The notes beneath the pieces are model-generated. The model did not search any database, was not told the origin of the DNA, and saw nothing but the letters and a program-made list of their open reading frames with translations. DNA of 64,000 bases, from contig CM053327.1 in NCBI GenBank assembly GCA_028583605.1, positions 43,455,559-43,519,558 of the forward strand. The letters are read 5' to 3'. Origin of the DNA: Dastarcus helophoroides. Taxonomy: Eukaryota; Arthropoda; Insecta; Coleoptera; Bothrideridae. Numbering within the stretch: the first letter of the stretch is position 1; every line of letters starts with the position of its first letter. Both the position numbers and the translations under genes were made by a program. Shown here piece by piece: positions 11,235 through 21,989 of the stretch.

Positions 11235-12631
11235 GTTCGGCTATCTATACCAAGCCCGGTATGTTTTGCAGGCACTCAGAAGCCCGGCCTTTCCATTGCG
11301 GTTAGAGCTGTGTATTGTTGACTAACGTAATCTGCATCATTAAATTATCAAAGGCACCTTTAGAGGAGTAAAAATTTCAGTTATACAAATAAGTAGAGAT
11401 ACCACAAGTTTTAGCAAGCCAGGCCCATTTGCATCTTTGTATATATGACGCGCATTATAGGAAGCCCTGCAATGGTGCCGCTTTTACAGAGAGAAAAGCA
11501 CGTGAGTGAAAGTCTGCAATCGATTTTATGTACTGTTTATTTTCGCCGGTCACTGCCAGGTAGAAAAAGTTTTATTACAAAAGGATGCCCGAGGTTTGGT
11601 TTGTGTAAATTTTGAATTTGGGATCTTTAAAGATATTTTCAGTTACCTTATATAAAAATTTTTCCCTACTTATTTAATGATGCGAAATACAATTGTTGCG
11701 AATTTTTAGATGGTATTTTTAGGCAAACTATTTTAAAAAGTGTCTTAAATTAGATACTTATCCTAAAAATTTTTTACAACTTAAGATAATTCATGATGAG
11801 ATCTGTGATAATAGAGATATAATGGCGCCAAATTACTTTTGATATCTGTTATTTAAACAAACTTGTCTTAAAGTATGTAATTTGTGACTAAAAAAAAACA
11901 AAAGAAAAAGGTCTGTTTGCTGGAATGTAGCCAAAAAAATATGTCCTTTTTTCATTTTAATCCAAGTTTAAATGTTTACATTATTACAATCTTAGTCTTA
12001 ACTTAAGATCTAAAAATCTATTGTTAAATAATCTGAAAAGTTTTACAGAAAATCATTTTTCACATAAAAGTATACAAGTATTTCGATTTGTCATGAGAAG
12101 AAACCTTCCTAACATAAAATTAGAAACAGTTACCAAAAAAAATGTACAAATTTATTAAAGATAAAATTTTATTATTTAATATATTATTTATTTAGGATTA
12201 TATTTTAAACACTTGAACTGTGAGGTAATCTATATCTTGGGTAAATTATCGGTATCAAATCAAAGCCCTTTTTATATCGTGTTTAATGTATAAAGTTATT
12301 TTTACAAAACAACACAAATAAAAGGACCAAATTCGCAATTAAAATATAATGACAAAAGATGTAAGAAATAACTGTATAGAAATAAAACCATTTTGTTTTA
12401 CTTTTGCTCCAAATATCAATTTTTAACTCAAAATCTGGAATTACGACTGGAATTCCTACTACTATTTTTATCTTCGAATTTTTTGCATTTTCGATTTTTT
12501 TAAATTCCGATTTCTCTTTGCAAATTTTTAAAATTTGTACCTATAAGAATTATTGACTTTCCTTTTTCGAAATTCAGAAATTTGTTGACTTTGTGATTGC
12601 GGTTTTGGTTTTTTTTTCCTATTATCTTGGC
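11161..12631. other. AT-rich stretch with a (TA)n microsatellite
   Basis: A TA dinucleotide run lies at about 11204-11232. The rest is AT-rich and shows no coding signal or element ends I recognise. Confidence 0.55.
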
Positions 12632-13012
12632 TATAAACCTAAATTCTATAATGCACAGACCAATAGGTTTGAACATTTATTAGATTCGAAGTTTGGAAAC
12701 CAAATACCGGTTTCGATCTTGTTAGATCTTGTCAGTTTGGTATAACCAACTCGAATGACAAACTGACAAGATCTAACAAGATCGAAACCGGTATTTGGTT
12801 TCCAAACTTCGAATCTAATAAATGTTCAAACCTATTGGTCTATGCATTATAGAATCCTTGTCTTCTGGGAACTCTCCTAGAGAGCAACCGCTTCGCTAGG
12901 TGGCAGTGTTTCAACTGTTGGTAGTTCAGCTACCTATGATTCCACTATACACGCCTGGAGGGCTGCATGAATTTGTAGTCTAGGTTGCATTCTTCTTGCA
13001 TATAAACCTAAA
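12632..13012 (+). mobile_element. Hammerhead-ribozyme element, locus A, with 12-bp target-site duplication
   Basis: The element occupies 12644-13000 and is flanked by TATAAACCTAAA at 12632-12643 and again at 13001-13012. Positions 12644 to about 12748 are an antisense copy of the ribozyme region; about 12749 to 13000 is a sense copy, so the first 210 bases form a long palindrome. The sense part continues with CTCTCCTAGAGAGCAACC and GGAGGGCTGCATGAATTTG, shared with the other loci. Both arms carry CTGACAA in place of the hammerhead CTGACGA (conserved G8 changed to A; plus-strand copy at 12763-12769), so neither ribozyme should cleave. The arms share the defect, suggesting one arm was copied from the other or conversion between them. 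Confidence 0.88.
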
Positions 13013-16000
13013 GATAATTTTCGTAAAATGAGGATGGCCTAATGATAGAAAATTATTGGTAAAACCAAAATTGCCTACCCCGGCTAACACTTAATTTTCT
13101 ACTTTATTGGACATTTTCTCTTGGAAAGTAGAACAATTTATTTGCTAGTTAATGACCAAAAGCTCGACAACAAACTCAACACATCTATCTTTGTCTTTGT
13201 AATTTGTAAGCAAGCACAAGACAGGACAAGAAGTTCTTTAACAAGAGCAAGATTTCTTGTCAAAAAATTAACAATATGCAACATTTCTTGTTTTTTTTTA
13301 ATGTTTACTATTTTCTTGAAAAAAACTCTAGCACAGTGTTTTTAAAACCTTTTGAATACGCAATTCTATAAAAACTAATAAATTCTGGCGCTCCTTGCAA
13401 ATTGAAATTTTAAAAAATTTGAAGTTTCTCAAAATATTAAAATTAAAAAATTCAATGTTTTTATGTTTTCCAATTTTTTTTTAAATGGCACTATTTAAAT
13501 ATCCAAAATTTAGAAAGACATTTAATTTTTCCCTAATATTTGAAGTTATTTCAACTTTTTAATTTTATTTTCTAAATTTTAATTTTTCTTTCGATATTTC
13601 GATTTTGTACTCGAAATTAGAATTTTAACAACAAAATTGTGACTTTGTTACTTTTTTTATAAACATTTTGACTTAAATGGCAAGATTTTTCTCCATTAAA
13701 CCAATTTTGATTTATTACTAAAACTTGGAATTTTAATCTCAAGAGTTCAAATTTTAACTTTAAAGTCCATTCTGAAGTGGAAAATTGAGTAAAAACATTA
13801 CACTAACTTACAATTAAAACTTTAAAATTTACTAAATAAATTAAACATTTTTGAAAAAATTCGAACTTCTTTCCAAATATTGAAATTTCTAGTTTCAACG
13901 TAATATTTCTGGTTTTTTTAATTTCCTTAAATCATTTTAAATAATCTGCAAGTTTTAATTTTTGCCAGTGATCTTAAGCTTTTCTTTTTTTTTTAAATCT
14001 CAAAATTAACATTTTTACTGCAAACAAAGTCAAAATTATTCATCAAATTCCGATAGTTAGAAGTTTTAAAAGGTCCAAATAAAATGTTCAAACGTTGAGT
14101 GTTTTCTCGTATTTCGTAATTTTTTGAATCTGTTAAAAAAACGTAAGATTTTCCGTAAAAAATTAAAAATGTTGCTTGTAAAACTGAAATTTTAACCATA
14201 AACTGAAATATTAAAATTTAAAATTCAGATTTCGCCAAAAAGATAGATATACCAGGAAAATAACACTAAATTATTACTCTAACAATGTTTTTAAAGTGTT
14301 TTCTTAAAATTTCTTGAAATTTTCAATCTGTATTTAAACTTAAAATAAATATTTTGATTTTTATTAAAAGTTTTAATTTTTTATATGAATTTTGGGTGGG
14401 ATTTCGTTTTGAAAGCCCATATCTCCAAGAGCAAGAAAAAGCTACGCTTTTGCTAGCAAGGCAAGAATCAAACAAACAAAGACAAGAAGTAAACCAATTT
14501 CTTGTCTTGCTCAGCAAGACAAAACAAGAAGTTGGATAGCAGAACAAGAGATCTTGCTTTGTGCATCAATACTTTGTCTTAAACTAACAGATTTTCGAGC
14601 ATAAGATTAAATTCAACTTGCAAATTTGTATAACCACGAATTTTATTAATATTTCCCCTAAATAAGATTGCAGTTTTGAAAAAAATTTAGAGACTGATTG
14701 AAATTAGATTTTTGGCCGAAATCAAAACTTATTTAAATAAAATATGAAAAGAAACGGCCACCGGATACCTATATTTCCTAAATTGTCTTGATAGTTTCTA
14801 AAAAAAGCGAGAAAAATAATTCAATTTTCAATACTATGGGGAAATTTATTTTTATTTTTTGCGAAATTTTGATTTAAACCTAAACTTTACGAGTTCATAA
14901 TAATAAAACTCAAATCTCGAGAAATTAAATTCTAAATGTTTAAAAAATGAGAACATTAACATTTCTTTCACTTTCTGAATTTTCAAAATAAAAATATAAT
15001 AAAATATTTTCAAAATGAGGACTTGTTTAGCTTTTTTACTTGAGGAGAAAATTAAATAAAATCAGCATTATGGAATTAAAGTGGACATTTTGGAAACTAT
15101 TATTTTACATAAATTTTAACATTTTTTAAAAATTTGAAATTAATTTGAGAATTAAAAGTTGATGTTTACTTTTATAAATTTTGCATTTCTTTCCAATTTG
15201 TGAAGTTTGTTCTCCAAATATGTAATTAAAGGTAGACATTTTTAAAATCCACAATTAGACCCTTTATTAAACTCAAAATTTGACAGGGAAAAATCGTAAT
15301 TACGTAAAAAGTTTAATCTATTAAATATTTTTTTAGTTTTAACCATGGAATATCAAGATATTTTTGCTAACGTTTGACTTTCTTTTTAAAATTTTAAGTT
15401 TTCCTTTATCAATCTTTATGAATATTAAGCTTCAAGTAAAATGTCGGGGCTTCAAATACTTTGAATATTCGAATTTTGTTCGAGTTTTTTTTTAATGTTT
15501 TTTCTTTAAATTGTACAAAAAATCTTTAATATTTTTTGACTTAAGAAGAATGCAAACTTTTTCTAGTAAATTTGATTTGGTGATTTAAAATGTCGAAATT
15601 CCAAAATTAAAAGCAAATAAAGTGTTTTCTAGAAGTGTTTTTTGTATACCTTTTTTCAAAATTTTGTATTTAAATTTTAACTTCAATGAAATGTTTTGTA
15701 TAAGATTCTAGATTTCTTCTTGGTTTTCTTAGATCTCAAATTTAAAATTTAATTATATTTATTATTAAAATTTTGGGTTTTTCTAAAAATTTTATTATTT
15801 TTATTTTTGATAATTTTCTGTTAAAACCTAATATTTGAAGTTTCGACTAAGCCGATTTTAAACTAAAACCGAGAAAGAAATTAAGTTTTTTGTCTGAAGA
15901 AAACTTTGGTCGGTCATATTTCAAAAAATGTTTTGGAAAATTGTCAACATTTATTAATAAAAATATAAATATTTCCAAACTGGCTCGTAGAAATGTTAAA

Positions 16001-16086
16001 TAAAATTAATAAACGAAACATCGCGTATCCTTGTGTATTACAATATTTTTAAAATATGCATAGTTTCTAATACAATGTGGCCTTTG
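13013..16086. other. AT-rich region without recognisable genes
   Basis: Mostly decayed AT-rich sequence with AAATTT words. Two patches, about 13190-13310 and 14405-14575, are enriched in CAAGA/TCTTG words (for example CAAGAAGT and AACAAGAGCAAGA); the second folds as CAAGAAGT...TTTCTTGTCTTG. They may be remnants of one dispersed repeat. The short open frames have no family resemblance. Confidence 0.5.
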
Positions 16087-16860
16087 CAATATCAAGAAAA
16101 AATTAAACTCAACCTATCAGAAAGCGACCGATGTCGACTGCGTTGGACTGAAAAGCAAACAAGTTTACACATTGTCTGGGCTTGTCCAAGTCTTGCCAGA
16201 TACAGATATAATCTGACTGGTAAAGAAACATTAAAACCAGAAGTTCTGGAAGAAATGAGTGTAGGTAGAGGTGTTGAGCAGGTCGGAATATATAACGTGA
16301 ATAGGAAATAAGTTTACACATTGTGGGTGCTTTTCCAAACCTTGCCAGATACATATGTAATCTGACTGGCAAAAAAATATTAAAACCACTTCTGGTTTTA
16401 ATGTTTCTTTGCCAGATTTTTATCTGGAAGGAATAAGTGTAGGTTAAATGTTGAGCAGCAGGCTGGAATGTGTTGACAGGAAACAAGTTTACAGAGTGTG
16501 TGTGCTTGTCCAAATCTTGCTAGATAGAGATATAATGTGACTGGCAAAGAAACATTAAAATCAGAAAATTTGGAAGGATTGAGTATAGGTCAGATATTGA
16601 GCAGGTCGATATATATAACATGAAAGGAAAACAACTTTACATATTGTGTGTTCTGGTCCAAACCTTGCCAGATACAGATATAATCTGACTGGCAGAGAAA
16701 CATTAAGATCAGAAGACCTGAAAAGAATGAGTGTTGCAGGTTAGATGTTGAGCCTGGCTGTAAAGGCGCTGACTGAGACTCGAACAGGTACAGGAAGTTG
16801 CAAAGGATTTTGAATATAGATGACAGGGTCTATAACGGCCCTCACAAAATGTAAAAAAAA
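16087..16860 (+). pseudogene. Non-LTR retrotransposon 3' end, tandemly amplified
   Basis: The plus strand at about 16105-16310 reads SESDRCRLRWTEKQTSLHI, VWACPSLARYRYNLTGKETL and KPEVLEEMSVG. This matches the C-terminal zinc-knuckle region of Jockey/R1-type elements (C-x2-C ... TSLHILCxCPALAR ... ETLKPEDL). The first knuckle cysteine pair is reduced to CRLRW. The AAGTTTACACATTG-to-GAGCAGG segment is then repeated, starting near 16161, 16310, 16485 and 16632 (spacing 149, 175, 147 bp), each copy decayed. A final 3' part ends with GGGTCTATAACGGCCCTCAC and an A-rich tail near 16850. The fragment cannot make protein. Confidence 0.8.
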
Positions 16861-17462
16861 GTAAACGTTATAAGATTTCCAAAAACAATTCCACACTGGC
16901 CGCACATATTCAAACTAATTATCCAGTTCTTTGTTAGCAATATCCATCATATTGTTTGATCTCTAAGGCATATCTCTCTGATCTCTAAGCATATGCCGAT
17001 GAGAATATATTTTAAATTGTTTACAAGACGTTCCCTAGTCAAAAATGATGCTCTTATCAATTGGTGCACTACAATGTCTCTTATCTAAAAAGTTCATATT
17101 TATTTGGATCGTAGGAGTGAAGGAGTGTTTGTTTTTAAATCGCATCTATAAAAGTAAATAATATTGAGAAAATCAAATAGAATACGACCTAGACTGCACA
17201 TCTGCAGCCTGCTGAATGTATACGTGGATGATCATAAGTAGCTGAATTACCGACGACTGACGTTTAGTAGGAATGGTCACTTTGAGAAAGTCTAGAGAAC
17301 TGTAATATCCAACTCGATCGTGACAAATGCTCCAGAGACCAACATATACTAAGATCTTACAAATGCAGACCAATATTTAATAAAAACTGATCTGAAAAAG
17401 TCAAGCTTATGAGAAAAGTGTTTTTTTTAATTTTCGCTTGGCGAAAGCATCTTCGCTTAAAC
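16861..17462. other. No gene recognised
   Basis: AT-rich sequence without recognised coding, RNA or transposon signals; the 66-residue minus-strand open frame at 17173-17373 has no recognisable motif. Confidence 0.5.
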
Positions 17463-17513
17463 AGTTCTTACGTTTCTATAATGCACAGACCAATAGGTTT
17501 GAACATTTATTAG

Positions 17514-17586
17514 ATTTGAAGTTTGGAAACCAAATACCGGTTTCGATCTTGTTAGATCTCGTCAGTTTGGTATATCCAACTCGAAT
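17514..17586 (-). ncRNA. Type I hammerhead ribozyme, intact core (locus B, antisense arm)
   Basis: On the minus strand, core CTGACGA is at 17565-17559, followed by stem II GATCT, loop AACA and AGATC. Then come GAAA and a minimal stem III ACCGGT, then A at position 17; predicted cleavage lies between 17535 and 17534. Stem I pairs ACCAAA before the core with TTTGGT after the cleavage site (6 bp). Outer helices add TTGG/CCAA and TTCGA-type pairing (one end base changed here), leaving an internal loop suited to a loop-loop contact. Every invariant core base of the hammerhead consensus (CUGANGA, GAAA, UH) is present. Confidence 0.93.
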
Positions 17587-17823
17587 GCTAACAAATGTTC
17601 CAACAACTAAGTACTAAAACATTCACAGGCGTCAAGCGAATGACTCTTAGTACTACCACCTATTGGTCCATAGAGAAACTATGGCCATCGCCAACTATGT
17701 CGTATGCAAGAAGAATGCAACCTAGACTACAAATCTCTATGGACCAATAGGTGGTAGTACTAAGAGTCACTGGCTTGAAGCCTGTGAATGTTTTAGTACT
17801 TACTTGTCGGAACATTTGTTAGC

Positions 17824-17896
17824 ATTCGAGTTGGATATACCAAACTGACGAGATCTAACAAGATCGAAACGGGTATTTGATTTCCAAACTTCGAAT
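17824..17896 (+). ncRNA. Type I hammerhead ribozyme, intact core (locus B, sense arm)
   Basis: Core CTGACGA at 17845-17851, stem II GATCT/AGATC with AACA loop at 17852-17865, GAAA at 17866-17869, stem III closed by A-C with G-T around two G bases, cleavage after A17875. Stem I is slightly weakened: TTTGAT replaces TTTGGT, giving one C-A mismatch with ACCAAA. The outer ATTCGA (17824-17829) / TCGAAT (17891-17896) pairing is intact. Predicted active, possibly slower. Confidence 0.9.
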
Positions 17897-18102
17897 CTAA
17901 TAAATGTTTAAACCTATTGGTCTTTGCATTATAGAATCCCTTGTCTTCTGGGAACTCTCTCCTAGAGAGCAGCCGCTTCGTTAGGTGGCAGTGTTTCAAC
18001 TGTTGGTAGTTCAGCTACATATGATTCCACTATACACGCCTGGAGGGCTGCTGCATGAATTTGTAGTCTAGGTTGCATTCTTCTTGCGTAGTTCTTACGT
18101 TT

Positions 18103-19184
18103 GTTTCATTGTTACGATACAAAGGCAAAAATAGTCAGAGATTGTTAGCCTGTTGTTCTATATGTAACAAAAAAGCACGCCCCTTTAGTTATCTGTTGAC
18201 GTAAACATTTATCGTGTCAGGGGAAAATTAGTGACACGTTAACATATGGTTAAGTGTCCTGGCGTTTACAAAATAAAGAGATCGTAGATTATGATAAAAC
18301 ACGATCCAACCACAGGGCGAGCACACCTTCCCGTGATAAATATCTGCTTTCTGTATAGTTTGAGGCGAACTATATCGTTTATGAGGTAATTGAATAGAGT
18401 TCACTAGTTTGATCTGGTTTACAGTAAGAATCTGGTGAAAGCAGAGACTAAATAGACTGAACGTAAGACGGTAAGCAGTGAAGCCAGTTGAAAGCCTGGC
18501 GGAAGCCTAGCTCAACCCAGTTTGCAAAGCACTCTCATTATTTGACAGACCGTTGCGAACATAACATCGGGTTTTTTTTTAGAAAACGGCCTGAAAATAT
18601 GGGGAAGTGTATTGTGGATCATTGTTGAAACCTCAGTGAACACATTAGTGAAGGAAAATCAAGAGTTTCATTCTTTGGGTAGGTAAAAATAAAATATATA
18701 AATATTCAATTATCGGCGTGCGCGCGTCGCCATTTCACTGCAATCATGACGTGTTTACAGCACCGGCTTAACAATATTGTACACAGGCGTCGCGTATTGA
18801 AAGAAAATTATTTTACTATTAAACCAAGATGTCTTTGAAAATAGTTCTCCTGAACTTTTACCAAAAAGCACTTATAAAAATTATCCTATTGATCCAAAAG
18901 CCCCTAATTCTAAAGTTTCATCTAAATCGTTAAAACCGTTACGCGGCAAGTTTCGTATTTATAAATTTTACTTAATCCGGCCATGTCCAAGAGTAGTGGG
19001 ATGCAGCTTCCCACTACCCCGCATTTTAGCTTCAACTGTACGCATGAGACAACATTGAAATGTTCAGTCTATTTAGTCTCTGGGTGAAAGGTAAGAGGTG
19101 AAAAGGGAGATGATCGTACATAATGAACGAGTGTATAAACTAGTAAGAAGTCGCTCCATTTGGCTTATTTTTTAACTCACGTAG
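18103..19184. other. No gene recognised
   Basis: Mixed-composition, probably unique sequence with no long open frame or recognised RNA gene or repeat edge. Confidence 0.5.
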
Positions 19185-19433
19185 GAAAATTGAAATACAA
19201 ATCTTGTCCCCTGAAACCAAGAAAGATTAAAAAACACAACAGAAGTTGCTCTGTGTTTTTTAATCTTTCTTGGTTCCAGAAATTGAAATACAAATCTTGT
19301 CCCCTGAAACCAAGAAAGATTAAAAAACACAGAGCAACTTCTGTTGTGTTTTTTAATCTTTCTTGGTTTCAGGGGACAAGATTTGTATTTCAATTTTTGA
19401 AGATAACCAAGGACCAGTCCGTTCCACCAAAAA
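19185..19433. mobile_element. Foldback-type element, copy 1 (nested inverted arms)
   Basis: The arm ATTGAAATACAAATCTTG-TCCCCTGAAACCAAGAAAG occurs forward at about 19189, inverted at about 19250-19276, forward at 19277 and inverted again to 19433, ending in the family terminus ACCAAGGACCAGTCCGTTCC followed by an A run. The whole piece can fold as two successive hairpins. Open frames on both strands (93 and 106 residues) arise from the palindrome and are not genes. Confidence 0.85.
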
Positions 19434-21104
19434 TAAGCTAGTTGTATGATAATCGTATATGTCGAGTTAAGAAATCGCGAAATAATGTTCATTACTTGTA
19501 CGTTTTTACTGATAATACTTTGTTATTTTCACTTTAGTTACGTTACTTCTTTGAGTTCATTACGAAGTCAATGCAAAAAAAACAAATGGGGAAAAGATAT
19601 CAAGATTCCCTATTTGCGTACAAAAGCTGTTATTACATTCAACTACGGGTTATATTCAAGGCGAAAATGATTTCATCTCTTTAATATTCATTATGATTTA
19701 TCAATCTCCTGCAAGATACTACAAAAGTGAGTCGGTATAACTTGAAATATTTCATTTACTTTATGAGGGTCAATGATTTTATTTCGAATTTTAATAGAGT
19801 AACACCAACTTGCTTCTCTATAGATAATTTTAAATTCTATTTCTTTTTTCTTTAGTTTAGTTCGTGTACCAGACATTCAGATGCTGATATATCCTTGAAT
19901 AACCCAGCCCAACATAATCTTATTTTAATAAGCTATTAATTGCTTGAATCCCCGCAGGTCCTAATAAACGAAAACATAAAACCAAGGAAGACATCAATTC
20001 GGAGTTAATTAGGGGACTTGCACCATATTTTGCAGTGCCAATAAACGTGTTTACGCCCTTATGAACTAATTACCGTGAAAGCATTTCTTTGTACGTACAG
20101 GAAAAAATCGACTCGGTTTTATTTTTACGAACCAGACCTGCCGTGCATACGGGAAAGACCTAATGAGGGAAGTCGGTTTGTGCGGTTATTAGCTCGAAAT
20201 AAATGGTGCACCAGCTGAATACCTGTTTATATTAATGTTGGAAAAGCAATTACAGTGCGGGTTTATTAATTTAGCTTTCCAACGTTTGCTGCGATGGAAA
20301 ATTCTCTGGTCGCTTTGTTCTAGCCTGGTACGAATACCTTTTTTTTTAATGAAAGATTCAGACGTGTTGAAAAACGTGAACAAGAATTTAATTTTGGGAT
20401 TCTTTATTGACCTTTGGGTGATATCTGGTTAAATGGAAAAATTGAAGTTGTAATCCAACTGCAAAATTTATTAGATGCAATTAGCCTGAAAGCTTTTCTG
20501 GTTCCAAAAAAATAACGTACATCATAGAGTTGTGGGATTAAAATGCTTTCAAATCAGACATTGTTTTAAAATTAGTAAAAAATAATAACAACCAAAACAT
20601 AAGCTCATAACATATTTGAGTCCATTAGAAGCAAAACTGTATTTGACTTCTAAGTAATTTTGATCAAAAAATCTGTATCACTTGATTCAAGCAATTTTGA
20701 TAAAAAAATATGTATCTTTTATTCAACGTAACTTTTTAAGTAACGATATTTTTACGTGATCAGTATGTGTTACTGTGGTTAAAACAACTTTTTTCTTCCA
20801 AATTTATTAATTTTCTCAAGAAATTCCAAATACAGATTTCTGTATTAGGCACTAAAGTTGCCTAATTTAATTTATAATATAAAGTCATACAGTTAGATAT
20901 TCCCGTTAGCAACATTGCCAGCAATTTGAGATAAATATAAAAGGATGAATATGGAACTCTTTCTTTCAATTTTAATCTAAAGTGGCCCGAGACTCCAGTG
21001 TTTCCAGTAAAAGTGAATAAAAAATCATATCCACCATGTTTAAACAATGTGATCTACTGAAATAACGTGATAAAGTGTATGATTGTGGGGGCATGTGTGC
21101 GCAG
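19434..21104. other. No gene recognised
   Basis: Probably unique sequence with normal-looking base complexity. No repeat family or coding region identified; it precedes the candidate exon and may be intronic if that exon is real. Confidence 0.45.
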
Positions 21105-21390
21105 GCACCGGTGTGCGAATTTTGTTATGTCCAAGAGTGGACCATGAGGCAACCCGCTAGTATGGCGCTCTTCGGAATGGTATGGCTGTTGCGCGTTCGT
21201 TCGGAAATGAAGCGGTGCGCGAAATGCCGCAGACAAGAAGTGCCCCAAAGTGACGATAAAGCCTCTTCGACTACTTTCTTCACGATCGACACTCCGGCCG
21301 TCAACCCTTCGGTAGCCACCTCCATCAGTCCCGGACATTCGGAACCTACGACATTTTGCGAAGTCCATGGTTACAATCCCCCTAAGGAAG
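21105..21390 (+). CDS. Candidate internal coding exon of an unrecognised protein
   Basis: A GC-richer open segment is bounded by an AG acceptor (GTGTGCGCAG, 21104) and a GT donor (AAGGAAG then GTTAGT, 21391). Read from 21105 it encodes about 95 residues: APVCEFCYVQEWTMRQ, then a hydrophobic patch MALFGMVWLLRV, then MKRCAKCRRQEV, a Ser/Thr/Pro-rich part and CEVHGYNPPKEG. The two CxxC pairs (CEFC and CAKC) could bind metal. Length 286 bp leaves a phase-1 donor. The polypyrimidine tract is weak, so the 5' boundary is uncertain; a start at the ATG near 21144 is an alternative. The opposite-strand 125-residue frame is a shadow. I do not recognise the family and infer no function. It is the only place in the window that looks like host coding sequence. 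Confidence 0.45.
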
Positions 21391-21454
21391 GTTAGTTTTT
21401 GTATCTTTAGAAAAAAATCACATAGATGCACCTATATTTTTACATACCTACTAT

Positions 21455-21858
21455 TGCAACGCAATGTAAGTAGATAGAATAGAATTTAGTGCGTAAGAAA
21501 AGTTTCTAGAAAGATCTGATAAGGGGAAAGCGGCCGCGATAACGAAACAAACGGCAGATAAGCATTCCAGAAATTTCGGCAAACAATAAGCCTTATCTGC
21601 GTGATTTTTCTGGAACCCGGGAGCCAAAACTATATAAGGAGTCAGCTTTCCCTCGAGGAAGTCAGTTAGAGTCAGTGTAGTTAGTGAGTTAGTAGTTAGA
21701 AGTACCTAAGTGGGTTATTGTTCAGTTGAACAATCCGAATTTAGTTTGGTAATAAAGCGGGTATTATTCAATGTGTTAATCAATTCGAACCCGTAAGTCC
21801 GTAACATCTCACCGAATTCTATTCTAAATTCTATTCTATCCAGTTACATTGCGTTACA
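21455..21858 (+). mobile_element. Solo LTR (404 bp), family 1, with 4-bp target-site duplication
   Basis: Ends are TGCAACGCAATGTAA and TTACATTGCGTTACA, a 15-bp inverted repeat with one mismatch, starting TG and ending CA. Direct repeats CTAT lie at 21451-21454 and 21859-21862. Inside are a TATA-like CTATATAAGG near 21630, a GTCAGTTAGAGTCAGTGTAG start-like region, and AATAAA near 21753, the order expected of U3, R and a polyadenylation signal on the plus strand. No internal retroviral-type coding sequence adjoins, so it is a solo LTR left by recombination. A second copy starts at 63716. A 4-bp duplication fits Ty3/Gypsy or BEL types. Confidence 0.88.
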
Positions 21859-21989
21859 CTATGTATTTAACTATTACATATAAAATTGATTTAATTTGTG
21901 AATGATTAGATAGCGAATTGTTTGCGTTAACCGGAGCATTATTGCTATTTTGTTTTATTTAGGTGTTTAATTCTGAAGGACAAATAATT

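Larger units (their letters stand above)
17463..18102 (+). mobile_element. Hammerhead-ribozyme element, locus B, with 13-bp target-site duplication
   Basis: The insertion 17476-18089 is flanked by AGTTCTTACGTTT at 17463-17475 and 18090-18102. The left half (to about 17733) is an antisense copy running through the ribozyme to the end of the unit; the right half (about 17734-18089) is sense. The two halves meet at a head-to-head junction near CTCTATGGACCAATAGG. Each half carries a hammerhead with an intact core, listed separately. The sense half continues with the GAGAGCAGCCGCTTCG and GGAGGGCTGC blocks. Exact direct repeats of this length fit target-primed reverse transcription or Penelope-type insertion rather than cut-and-paste transposition. 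Confidence 0.92.

Noticed and set aside
19160..19492. 93- and 106-residue open frames with repeated KIKKH and FFNLSWFQ segments
   Set aside because: They arise from the foldback arms read in both directions. The same peptide appears wherever an arm occurs.
21054..21431. 125-residue minus-strand open frame over the candidate exon
   Set aside because: No splice-like borders or motifs; the plus strand has better codon pattern and borders, so this is treated as a shadow.
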